Shown in pieces: positions 10,280 to 20,793 of a DNA stretch of 64,000 nt (its first letter is position 1; every line of letters begins with the position of its first letter). Below the pieces are notes generated by a model. That model saw nothing but the letters and a program-made list of their open reading frames with translations. It was not told where the DNA came from and did no database searches. Made by a program: the position numbers and the translations under genes. This stretch comes from Gliomastix tumulicola (Eukaryota; Ascomycota; Sordariomycetes; Hypocreales; Bionectriaceae), in NCBI GenBank assembly GCA_001599755.1, contig BCHX01000007.1:2418001-2482000 (forward strand), in the 5' to 3' direction.

Positions 10280-12391
10280 TCAGTTCGCGTTCTTAATGAA
10301 GTCTGCCGCCTGTGGGATCGTCAGTTGACCGCGAATCCTCATTCTGCCAGGGGTCTCACCTTCTCGGCGAGCATATACACCGGCTGCTGCGTATTAGCTC
10401 CTGGAAGTAGCGGCATCACACTCGCATCCACGACTCTCAGCCTCTCGGTTCCGTGCACTCTCAGCTCTTCATCGACGACGCCTCCCATCTCCAGCGGCTT
10501 CTTAGCAGCCGTCGCCACCGGATGAAAGTTTGTTGGGATGTACACCGTTCGAATCCAGTCCCTCAGAGCCTCTCCCGTGACACCTGAGCCAGGGCTTGTT
10601 TCCTCTGGTCTGTACTGCGCAAGATGGTCGCTTGCCATGAACTTGCGCATGTACTCAATGTTCTCTACCATAATGTCCATGTCGATGGGGTTGCTTAGGG
10701 CCCGGTAGTCCACAGTAGGACTTCCATCGAGATCGTCGGGATTGATATTGATGACGCCGTGACTTACGATGTGCATGCTCATAACGATGCCGCCGGGCCC
10801 GCCAGTGATAGGAAGCCAGAGCAAATTGGTGTTGGTGTCGCGAAGCAACGCGGCGTGTACGCGTTGGAACTCGGCATAGCCTGCTATGACGGCTGGGTCT
10901 GTGTTCTCTGGGAGGAACTCTGCCGGATCTTGGGCCTCGTAGCGAGATGCGATATCCTCGAAATTTTCTGTCATGGTGGGCAAACCGATCCATGCACCAA
11001 TGTTGGGACTGGCGACAGTCGCGGGATTCCCCGGAATGGGCACATCTGGAACTGGTGGCGTGCCATTGCGCCAGGCGAACCCGACACTGAGGTACGCGTG
11101 GTCTTGGAAGTTCTGCCCAACCCCAGGAATAGATACCTTGACGGGGATGCCAGAGTCTTCGAGAAGCTGGCGCGGACCAATACCGCTAAGTTGCAGAATC
11201 TGAGGTGTGTGCACTGTGCCGGCAGACAGAATGACCTCTTTGTTTGCCCGGACGGTCGATGGCTCTCCAGTATCGTCGCGTGAGTAAAATTCGACGCCGC
11301 TGGCTTGCGTAGAATTTTCGTTGAAGAGCACCTTTCGGACTCTATGTCGGGTGATGACGTGTAGATTGTCGCGCTCGATGGGCTTGTCGTAGTGTCCCGT
11401 TCTAGCATATGAACGCCAGTATGTCTCGGGATCAAGTGACGAGGGATTCCAGAAGAGTCCGTTTTCGCCGCTTGCTCCATCAATAGGAATCTCCATACGG
11501 GGCATCTTGGCCATGGCCTCATACATGGTCACTTTACTGCATGTCAGCTTCTCTCTATCCGATATGAAACAACATGGGAACATACCAATTCGAGGATTTT
11601 GCCAATTTGGGAATGTGGCGTAGACCTCCGTGTCCTCCTCCTGGCCCCATGAATCGGGGTTCCAGGTGATGTTGAAAATGCTGGCGAGCTCTTCGTCCGG
11701 TGGGGTGAAATGCATTCCCTGAGAAGAATTAGAAGGCTTAAGACGCCAGAGCTTCTGATAGTCGCGCTCACTCTTTTGAAATACGGAAGAACACCATCCC
11801 AGTTCCAAGTAGAATCGGGGCCACCCAGCTCGGCCCAAGCATCGTACTCAGCCCGAGTCCCACGGACAGCCACCATGCCGTTGACGGCGGAGCTCCCACC
11901 CACGCAGCATCCTAGCCGGACTGCCTGTCGGCGGTCATTAATTCCTGGCTGAGGGATAGAAGTGATGTTGTAGTTGATGCCTGGATCGTTGAAGTAGCGT
12001 CCCCCACTCCCTTCGATGACTTCATCAGAGACTAGAGATTCGTCAGTACAGATCCATTAGCTGTGTGCTGTGAAGTGTCTGGCTTACTCAAGTGACAGTA
12101 CTCGATGACCAACACGGTGCCTGTGGAAGAGCAGCTGTGAGTTACATCATCTGGACGCTCTCATTGATAGTGTACTCCCTCACTTTGACCATCAGCACTG
12201 AGTCTGTCGGCGACAGTCAAGCCTGCTGTTCCCGCCCCGACAATGACGTAGTCGTACTCGTCGTCAACCTGATCTTGTCGTTCTAGTATTTTAGCACGCC
12301 TGAGCCCTTGCGGCGCCGCATAGAGGAGAGGGACGCTCGCTAGTAAGGCCCAGAGGCCAACACGTGTGATATGCCTCATGGATTGGTACAT
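10280..12391 (-). CDS. Secreted GMC-family flavin oxidoreductase (alcohol oxidase/dehydrogenase type)
   Basis: Six exons: 12391-12184, 12120-12088, 12031-11772, 11718-11586, 11531-10360, 10309-10280, closing in frame to 611 residues. Signal peptide (LWALLASVPLLYAAP), then the FAD-binding GAGTAG at 52-57. GMC signature 1 lies around GCCVGGSSAVNGM and signature 2 around SAGTVHTPQILQLSGIG. The catalytic histidine is H548 (NFHPVATAAK) and its partner is Asn591 (GANTQQPVY), the His/Asn pairing found in choline-oxidase-like and many dehydrogenase members. Such enzymes oxidise alcohols or sugars, often releasing H2O2 outside the cell. Substrate cannot be read from sequence. Uncertainties: the 54-nt intron at 11532-11585 needs an AAAG acceptor; reading through it is also open. 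The start could be the Met at 12379. The tiny last exon restores the family-typical AEKAADFIK end. Confidence 0.88.
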
Positions 12392-13725
12392 TTTGCTTCG
12401 ACTGGGCCAACTACAATGGGAAGCCTGACAACAAACCATCAGATGGCATGGGTAAGTGGGTTGACTTTAAACCTCTACCTCCTGTCTCTAGAGCCGGACT
12501 TTGTTCGATGAGCCGTGAGCCTGTTTACCTGCGTGTCTTATCCTCATATTAGGCTGTTACTCCTCCCCACAACTTCAGTCACGTCACCCCGGATCATCAA
12601 CTCTAATGCTGCTTGGCATCATCTCCACACCCCCTCGCATATATGAAAAGATGCCTCTTTGGGTCAAGACGGAGTCAAGCCGTCGTCTCATTTGGACGAC
12701 AGCGCACCTCCCGATGTCCAGCCGGGTAAATTATTTCACTGATGCGGTAGTACTACAGCTATTCAAAAATACAGCTCTGACCAACTGCCGAAGGGTCTCC
12801 TCTGCAAGGGGCTGCCGGTCATCACCTGAGAGATCCTAGGAAGAAGCGACGTGCTGGAGGGACGACATCCGTAGGCTCTATGGGAGAAGTCATATTGCCT
12901 AAACCTGCCCAAGCACTGGCGGAACCAGAGTACTCTTAGCCACCACAAGAATGAAGTAATAATGAGCCGTATGAAGCATTCTACTTCACCAAGCGTGCCG
13001 AGCCAAGAGGCAAGTTTATTTAGTCGGGCCTAATCGCAGTTCTATGGTGGTCCAGGTGAGGCTCAACAAACATTTTTCATTGGACATTTTTACCTCCGCT
13101 CAGGAAGATTATCCCTCAATGTGTTGATCGGAGATATAAATCAGCTGAGTCAAATCATCTACGCCGCTCACCGATGCTGAGCATCCTCGAATTCACACGA
13201 TTCCCCTTTTCCTTTGCAGATCTTTGTGGCGACTAAGACATGGCCATGCTTGTCAAACGTGGGTCGTTCTTCCTGTCTCTGTCGAGGTCGTGGTGGTGTC
13301 TTCTGACTGCGCAGACGTGTTGCCATCGGGCTGTCAGAAACCTGGCCAGCATGAAGAAGTGGAGTGCCTAATGCTGACGGAGTATTGGTATGCTCCCGTC
13401 CGTAGTAATGGACTCTCTCTCAGTAGCGTGTGGCACAGATGCATGCGTTGAGGCCGTCCTGCACGTTCACTGGCTGCCTTGTTTCGGCGCCTCGTTCGCT
13501 TGGCCATCGCTACGTAAGCATCTTGTATACATAATGATGTTACAAGTGGCGACGTCAACGCATTGCCATGAATTTGCGACTTGTAATGACCGTCCAGCCA
13601 TTTCGGATCTCTTCTTCCTATATATTCATGCCGACAGTGCCTTCATCTCTGACACGAGATTTTGCGCACGCAAGCTCGCCTTCATCTTCCACCAATCTTC
13701 ATATTCCCGCTGCTCTTTGACTACT
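12392..13725. other. Divergent promoter region between the GMC gene and a membrane protein gene
   Basis: About 1.3 kb without a supportable gene. It must contain promoters in both directions. The short open frames have no family features. Confidence 0.5.
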
Positions 13726-15958
13726 ATGCCTCGTCGGCCTAGCCTCAAGCCACGCTCGGAGCTGACAGAAGGAACGACATTATCACTTGCCCCAACCACT
13801 GTGGCAAATGTGGAGAGGAGTTCATTCCAGGGAGGCCGTGGAGATGGAAACAATTCCAATCAGGACCCTCTCGATTCTAACACGACCCTGGATCACAGCT
13901 TGGAGATGCTAGATCATTCCAAAGCTGCATCATCGGGAAGTGTGCCTTCGCAATGGTGGTCGGCTTCGAAGTTTGGGGTCATTCTTTTAGACTTCATCAT
14001 CGTCGCCGGAACAGTCGGGCTTCTAGTCTTTGTCTGCGTCGTGGCGTCTCTACAAGGAAGGGCCATGGACTCTCAATACCCGTCTTTTCAAAGTGCTCTC
14101 ACTACGGTACTATCTTGAACCACTTCTATTCCAATTACGTGATATAGACCGTGATACTAACGCTACATAGCTCGGCCCTCTCTACCCCATGGCCTTTGCC
14201 TTCGTCGTCAGTCGCTTGCTGTACCACCTTGCTCGCGTGAGGCTGGAAAGAGGCACTTCCCTTGGCACACTGGAGCAATTGATGGGAAGCCATACACTGG
14301 GCTCTGCATTTACAATACATTTCGAGTTGCGCACACTAAACCTCCTCGGCCTATTACTCCTAAGTGGATGGCTACTGTCTCCTCTTGGGGGACAAGCCCT
14401 GCTCAGAGTGCTGCATGCGGGCAGCCAGTCCAGCGATACAAGGGCGTTGTATCTTGATACGCTACGACAAAGGCTCTCGTCCCAGTTCTTTCCCAATGCT
14501 TCCTATTACAGCTTGCTATTCTCCCCAGATTCCATAAAACAGGGACCGGAAGACGTATGGGGCAACGTCAAGATTCCCTTTCTAAGCGACGACGTATCTG
14601 ACAGCTGGACAGAAATAAAAGATACTCATGATTTCCCGACCTACTCGTCACTTGTCGGCATCCCTGTCATCACAGCGCAGAATGGAAATAGTACGTTTGT
14701 CCTCGAATCCAGCCACATCAGCCTCTCCTGCAGTCCTGTTACATTATCCGACCGCGAGCTTGAAAGGGATCCGTCGATCACGGAGATCTCCAAAACTATC
14801 GCCAGTCTCGAAACCGAGCTTGAGGATATTTCAGATGCAAGTCTGATGCCAAACGGAAGCTGGTACGATATTCAACATCCGTATGAAGGCTATGGTGGTG
14901 ACGCTACGGAGGTCTGGTGGACGCTGGGCCTGGATCGATTTGTCGACGAGGTATGGGACAACGAGTGGTTTCTGCGCTCACGAAATCCCGTGCGCCTTCT
15001 CGAAAACGAGACAAGTGTTGAGGCTGGTCCAACTCACCTCAAATTTCAAGCCCGTTCCCGAATTTCATCGCCATCGTCGAACGAATCGTCGACCCGCTGG
15101 GGGATTTACGATGCCACCTGCCGCGTGTTCCAAAAATACGTTGAGTCTCAGGTATACTGCACCCAAATCTCGGGCTACCCTCCGCGGTCTTGTCGTGTTC
15201 TTGCACAACGCTCGTCCCAAAATCACCACCCACCAGAGGACATCTCCGTTCTATCATTTCCAGGGGAATTCAGGGTGGTCTCGGAATATCTGCCTCTAGC
15301 GTTCACCGGTGGAACGTGGGGACTTGCAGATCCAACTCTCTATCACTTGCATGATACCAGTATGAACGACTACATGGAGAACATATATCGAGTGCCCAGC
15401 ATCCCGGACTTGGCTCGACTTTTAAGCGTCGACCTCAGTCTCCGTCTTGGTCAGGTTATCAACACATGGTACATGCTTGCCCAGCTTTCCCTCTCATTGA
15501 ACCCTGAGTACTGGCAAGCGGCCGTTCGGAGTGGTCTTGCCGAGCCTTATCCCAGTGTGGGCAAGGCCAACATATATCCCATGGTGAGCCCTCAGAATGT
15601 CACGGCCCGGACCGCACATGCCGCGTACGGGATTTCATGGCCTTGGATGGTAGCATGCATTGTATGTTGCACGGGTCTCGCTGCAGCTGGCATCCTCGGG
15701 GTCATCTTTGCGCATCGGGGGCGAGGTCCAGAAGTGCTGGGGTTTGCATCTGCAATCTTACGAGACTCGAGATACGTGGATATCGACATTCCAGAGCAGG
15801 GGCTCGGAGATGTAGACGGGTATGACATCTCGCGATTGCTCAAGGATGAGCGTCTACGGTACGGTCGTATTCGTCACGGTGACACTGGCGAGATGAGTGT
15901 TGGAATCGGCCTGGAAGATGATGTCGCGTTTCTTAGCAAAGAAGGGCTTGAGAGATGA
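13726..15958 (+). CDS. Unrecognised multi-pass membrane protein, 722 residues
   Basis: Two exons, 13726-14106 and 14171-15958 (intron 14107-14170, acceptor ACATAG), joining as TTLGPLYP. A cytosolic-looking, Ser-rich N-terminus leads to a strong membrane segment at about residues 85-110, with further hydrophobic stretches at about 130-150 and 175-200. A long ectodomain of about 400 residues with several N-x-S/T sites follows. A final membrane helix at about 617-642 ends in a charged 80-residue tail. The layout resembles a large, lineage-expanded group of uncharacterised ascomycete membrane proteins. The ATG at 13726 is chosen because it begins the longest conserved-looking N-terminus (MPRRPSL). 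I cannot assign a function. Confidence 0.75.
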
Positions 15959-16671
15959 CAGATGGGAAAGAAAGGGAGCCCTGCACTCGCAATTCCAACC
16001 CAGGCAACTTGAACGGCTTCGAAGTTTACGATGGACCTTGTAGGGAAGTCAATGCGACACGTCGTTGACACCAGTACATAGTGTGCAACCCCTGATTTGC
16101 AACTCCGACATACGATCATAACAGCTAAATTAGGAACCATAATCCCAGCAATTGCCGTTCGGTACTTCCGCAAGGCATTCTGCACTCGTGGGCAGCCGAG
16201 ATTGTCGGTGGGTTCGAGGGACACTGTCGTAGTATTCCAGTTGGTGAGTATGTGGAAATTCGTATATGCAGGCAACTCTTAGCTCTTAGTGCCGGGGAAC
16301 CCAATTCTTTGACTCTTGATAGGACGACGAGCCGATGCTTGCAGTGCGGCTGAGCATGAAACGCCAGGGTTGAGCTCCTCTAGCGGCCTAATGCTGTTTC
16401 TAGCCGGGATCGCCATGCCACGTCCCTGCCAAGCCCAGGGATGTCGACGAGTAATAATGAGGACTGGAGCTTTCCGCCCGCCTCGCCCATCCCAGATCCC
16501 TACCGCCACAGTGGGCTCTAAGATGAGAGGAAAGTTGTCGTGCGAGAGTCATGCTTGTATATAAGCTTATCAGTAGTCGCCCACTGGAAGCAGCCGAGGC
16601 AGCTCTTTGCTACCTTTTGTCCAAGTAAAACTTTCTGGTTCCCCAGACTTTCAAGCGACACAATTTGCAAC
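15959..16671. other. Intergenic region with TATA element
   Basis: Promoter of the CFEM-like gene; TATATAAG near 16556-16564 lies about 110 bases before its ATG. Nothing else recognised. Confidence 0.5.
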
Positions 16672-17331
16672 ATGTCGCTCCGACTACTTACTCTGTCAGC
16701 CGTCTCGGCCTTGTCTCTCGCTCAAACCGTCACGATCACAAGGGACATCCCTGCGAGCGGCCATCGCTGCGTCTGACACTGTCTTTTCCGCCCCTACAAT
16801 GCGGGTACCGACCTCGGCGATGCACTCGAATGTGGACCGCCCTACGAAGAGGACTGCTACTGCCCGACCGCCGCGCCCAGGGCTGAGATCGTGAGCCGCC
16901 ATATTGAGGAATGCGCAAGCGAGAGCTGCTCGGCGGGGGATGCCACGATGGACATGGAGAGCATGAGGAGCTACTACGCCGAATACTGTGTCGAGAATGG
17001 CTACACTGCGGATCTGGTCCAGGAGTGGTACTCGAGCGTTGAGGAAGAGACATCGACTACGGAGGCGACAACGGGATCGACGTCCGGAACGAGCACAACT
17101 ACTGAGGCGGAGGAGACTGGAACAAGCACTTCGAGCAATGTGGCCATCGAGACAGGGGTCGATAAGGAAGGGGACTCCAAGACTGAGGATGATGGAAGGA
17201 ATCCTGATGGGCTGCCGGACATGAATCTTGACGGCGAGGGCGCAGCCAGTTGCCTCACGGTGCCTGGGGTGGGCAGGGGAATACTGATATTCAGCCTTGT
17301 ATCTTTGCCAATCGCTGTCTTTGCCTGGTAG
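16672..17331 (+). pseudogene. CFEM-like GPI-anchored wall protein interrupted by an in-frame TGA
   Basis: The frame starting at 16672 encodes a signal peptide (TLSAVSALSLAQ) and continues in one frame to 17331, broken only by TGA at 16774-16776. Reading through, eight cysteines appear in the CFEM order: C-x3-C spanning the stop, then a single Cys, CYC, and three more. The N-terminal block matches secreted proteins with a GTDLGDALEC segment. A Ser/Thr-rich stalk (residues about 125-170) and a C-terminal hydrophobic tail (ILIFSLVSLPIAVFAW) suggest a GPI anchor. CFEM proteins act in haem/iron uptake, adhesion or host interaction. The stop is followed by CAC, not the CTA context known for efficient readthrough. 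No splice pair removes it cleanly. It may be a recent nonsense mutation, a sequencing error or, less likely, programmed readthrough. Confidence 0.7.
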
Positions 17332-17406
17332 AGAGACAAGCGAGGATTGTACGAACAGGAAGGACCTGGATACCAGTAGTTACAGAGTCACGCATCCTGC
17401 GCAACA

Positions 17407-18259
17407 CTAGCCAGCCCGCATCGTGCGCTCCATCAAACATGTCATCAAAATCTCCCACTGTCTGTGATTCATGGCCAAAAGCTCCTCGACCACCTCGGGC
17501 CCCATCCCATGCCACCGGCCGTTTCTTGCTTGGCGAATTCCTGACGATGGCCCTGCCGGTGGCCGAGCGCCTCGTCCCGATCGTTGGGTCCCGCATTGTG
17601 TGGGAGCCCTGACTCGACCTTCACGACAGAAGGGTGGCGTGCTGGAAGCATGGGCGTCCGTGATCGCTGCTGGATAGGGGGCGCTTGCTGGACTTGGGGC
17701 TGCTGGGGGGTCGCCTGTCGATGCTTGATTGCCTGGTATTTTTCGCCGAGGCTGTGGAGTGATTCGAAGGACTCGTCCAGTCTGGCACTCAGCTGCATGT
17801 CGCAGTGGTAAGCTGCTCTGGCGGGTCAGCAATGACGATGCATTGATGGAGGAGGTTAGGCGATCAGGCCTTTGCGTACAGTATCGCGCGTCGTTTCCCC
17901 AGTGGCGGAGAGAGCCACAGCAGCCACCGCACAACAGCCTGGACGGAACGCCTCAAAGCCCAGGGCACGTCGCCTGCAGCATCCCGTCCTGACAGTGCGC
18001 ACGTCTCTGCCTCCTGTCGTCCAGCGAGATACCTCTACAATTTTCAGCTTCACAAGAAGAGAGAATGAATACGAGTGAGGGGGGGTTCACTCGCCTGATG
18101 GCATGCTGGCTGGGGCACAGCAGCAAGTGGCGAGGTATCGTTTGTTATCGCAGTACATAGCGAGTCAAGGGGAGGCGGTGTCAAGCCTGGTGCAGTCTCT
18201 GCCTCGAAGGGCAGGACCGGGAGGAGCGAATCTGGCGTTGTGGCTGTAGGACGTTCCAT
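17407..18259 (-). CDS. Possible spliced gene of unknown function (structure uncertain)
   Basis: From ATG 18259 a Pro-rich exon (MERPTATTPDSLL) can be joined through a GC-AG intron (donor CAG/GCGAGT, acceptor ATTGTAG) to RYLAGRQEAETCAL. A second intron (GTACGC donor, GCTGAC branch, CGCCAG acceptor) then joins an exon containing AAYHCDMQLSARLDESFESL and a Gln/Pro-rich stretch. All these joins keep frame. The end is unclear: a likely C-terminus, EVVEELLAMNHRQWEILMTC, is open in another frame down to the TAG at 17407 and would need a further intron of about 130 nt. No family recognised. It could be a small helical adaptor-like protein or a decaying gene. Confidence 0.35.
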
Positions 18260-18400
18260 TTTGCTGATGTTCGAGTCGGACGTGAAAAGTAGAATCAAAG
18301 GCTGGTTGGGGAGGTGGCTGCGTGCGGTGGTGACGCGTCGAGCGTGTTTACGATCGCGTTACACAAGGACACCTGGGCCCCGGAAGGATGCCTTGGTAAG

Positions 18401-19183
18401 CTAACGCGATCCATGGCATCTTTTCCTCCAGAACATCGGTCCATCTTCCTCTCTGTGACTCTCGAGTAGCCATTTCATGTACATCGGCCTCTGAACGTTG
18501 TTTGCAAGGAGCCTGAAGGCGGTCCCGACGGCATGGGGGGGTCTTGCCTCTGGTGCGACAATGCCCTCCTTGGCCCAGAGATGCTCCGTCTCTTGTCCTC
18601 CGCGGCTGCTGACCGTGGTCCACGCGTCCCTGAGGGTGTTTTTGACCATAAGCTCCCTGTGTGGTTGAAGAGCTGGCTCGGCAAACAGGGCTGTCGTCTC
18701 CTCGGTCATCTCCATGACCCACCAATCCACCCTGGAGAACGTGTGGCCCCCGTGGTGCAGGCCGAGTAGGTCCAGCAAGGTATCGTTCGCGTACGATGTG
18801 TCAGATAGCGTCGAGGCAATGCTCTCCAGCTCTCTACACATAGTGTCGAGGGGGTCTTCGACTTCCGATACATCTTGCCCCTGACCCGGCACACTCGGCT
18901 GGTCACTCACGATGTCCCCGGCGCCGGGCTCCGACTGAGAAGCTAGACCCTTCATCCAAGCTAGTACCAGTAGAAAGGTGAAGCAACAGAGAAATAGAAA
19001 GGTCAGGATTGACTTGCCCCATTGCTGCTTGGGGACGGGACCGTTGCTGGGTAGCGGAAGATCGGACCTCTGACGTTCGGCACCCACACCAATGCGGCGT
19101 CGCGCGCTGGCCAGGTACTCACTGGGGTCGACCAAAGGCTGCGGGTTGGGGTTGTGCCGTCGTTGGTTGCGTGTTTCGACCAT
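18401..19183 (-). CDS. Unrecognised single-pass membrane protein, 260 residues
   Basis: Single exon from ATG 19183 (the frame is open further upstream, but this Met begins a plausible basic N-terminus, MVETRNQRRH). A basic cytosolic segment of about 57 residues precedes one strong membrane helix at 58-80 (LTFLFLCCFTFLLVLAWM), then an acidic linker and a helical C-terminal domain rich in Trp, Glu and Arg. The topology is the same as in the next two genes: disordered N-terminus, one helix, helical domain. No database family comes to mind. Confidence 0.65.
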   Translation of the reverse strand: MVETRNQRRHNPNPQPLVDPSEYLASARRRIGVGAERQRSDLPLPSNGPVPKQQWGKSILTFLFLCCFTFLLVLAWMKGLASQSEPGAGDIVSDQPSVPGQGQDVSEVEDPLDTMCRELESIASTLSDTSYANDTLLDLLGLHHGGHTFSRVDWWVMEMTEETTALFAEPALQPHRELMVKNTLRDAWTTVSSRGGQETEHLWAKEGIVAPEARPPHAVGTAFRLLANNVQRPMYMKWLLESHREEDGPMFWRKRCHGSR

Positions 19184-19629
19184 GATGATGATGCTGGTGT
19201 GCCTCTTCTGGGGCAGGATGAAGAGGGAGAGGATGAGCGCGTAACAAGGGCATTCACGCCGCCTGCGGTTCGTTGGTGTCTGAGGATTCACTCTTTCGCT
19301 TGTTTGTTGTCAACTTCCTCGGCAGATCACCGCGGAAATTCCGTCGAGAAATCGTAGAAATCGTGCAGGAAACTGGTACTGGAGGAAAGAGTACGTACCT
19401 TCAACAACAGCCCCCAAAATTCTCTGACCGGTTCGGCTTGGGGGTGAGGGCTCGTCCAAGGTGACTGACCCCATAGTCCCGTACTTGGTACCTAAGTTAG
19501 GGTGGTTTCTTCTTGCTCTTCTTTTTCGCGCCATTGTTTTTCTTCCCACTTGGCTACCCTCCTTGGGCCTGCAAACACGTCTCTCAGCCCAAAGCGTTCC
19601 CAACCCCCAATACCCTCAGACGCGTGAAA
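19184..19629. other. Divergent promoter between two membrane-protein genes
   Basis: 446 bases between the start codons of two divergent single-pass membrane-protein genes. No gene seen. Confidence 0.45.
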
Positions 19630-20776
19630 ATGACGTTTCGCCTGACTCGGCAGACTTTAGAAGACATCTGGGGTCGACGAAACGAGAACACCGACTACGA
19701 GAGGCCCCATCCCGAAGATAGCAACGACGAAGGCGACACAATCAGCGACGCAGCAGTGAGAGCACGCAACGGCAGTCGGGTTCATCAACAACCCCGCGAT
19801 GAGCAACACTCAGATAAGGCCCAAGCCCAAGCCTGGATCTCGAATGATGGAAATGAGGCCCCTCGTGCTCAATCATGCCCTCAAACTGCCACTCCCTTGG
19901 AATGCCCTAATACCCGCTCCGCGAACTCGACGACTGACGATGGCCACAATATGGCGTACGACGCAGCAGTGTTTGCTTCGATTCCCATCTTCGACCTCCC
20001 CGCGAGAGAGTCGACAGTCGTCACGCCCGCGACCTCTCCCTCGAGTGAATAAACGCACCGTGGTGGTCATTCTAGTCTTGAGCGTAGCCACATTCGCCTT
20101 CATGCCCATTGCTTGGGAAGCATTGCTCAGGCACCTTGGACCTTGCACCAACTCGGGGAGCTACGCATCCACGGAACAGTCCACGACAAATACGGCAGGC
20201 ATATTACCTGAGAATCACCACGGGCAGATAATTCACGTCCTGAACTCGCAGCATCAACACATTACCGACTACATCCAAACAGCCCAGGAAGAGGTGCTCC
20301 AGGGCAAGAGAGAAGCAACTGATTTGGTCTTGAAAGCTCAGGAACTACTGAGAATCATACGCCAGACCAGCGACGCCGCTGCTCAACTACCATTGGATGA
20401 ATATTCACAGATGGAGGACCAGGTTGCCAAGTGTCGGAAACGCCTCTGGCTACTCGTCTTTGAGCTAGACTCACTAGCCAGGAGCCCTCTGCAGTTTTGG
20501 GTCAACGATATCCTGTGGAACACTTTCGGTTGGTCGTGGGCGTTATCTTCGCTCTCATTTCTTTTGGAGCAACTCCAGACACTCGACTACATCCTAATCC
20601 GGGAGGAGAAACCCACAGGGTCGACCTGGGGATTCATCACACAAAGCCGACTAGAGATACTCAAGGTGGTGGCGAGATTCGAGGAAGAAACGCGTGGGTA
20701 TTTGGCCCCGAAGGCGGATATGAAGGAGACGGAAGGACATTCGCAGTCTCAACATACTTTCCATGAGATGAACTAG
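19630..20776 (+). CDS. Unrecognised single-pass membrane protein with coiled-coil domain, 362 residues
   Basis: Two overlapping frames become one protein when a 58-nt intron at 19756-19813 is removed (donor GTGAGA, acceptor CACTCAG): the exons are 19630-19755 and 19814-20776. The N-terminal 120 residues are low-complexity and Pro/Arg-rich. A membrane helix lies at about 124-143 (TVVVILVLSVATFAFMPIAW), followed by a Gln/Glu-rich coiled coil (HVLNSQHQHITDYIQTAQEE). The C-terminal part is helical with Trp and Leu. The gene ends 17 bases from the stop of the convergent neighbour. Function unknown; the shared architecture suggests it belongs with its neighbours. Confidence 0.65.
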
Positions 20777-20793
20777 CAATAGACACACACAAT

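Noticed and set aside
16672..17331. Selenocysteine or programmed readthrough at the TGA of the CFEM-like gene
   Set aside because: Ascomycetes lack selenocysteine insertion, and the base context after TGA is not the CTA readthrough context; a mutation or sequencing error is simpler.
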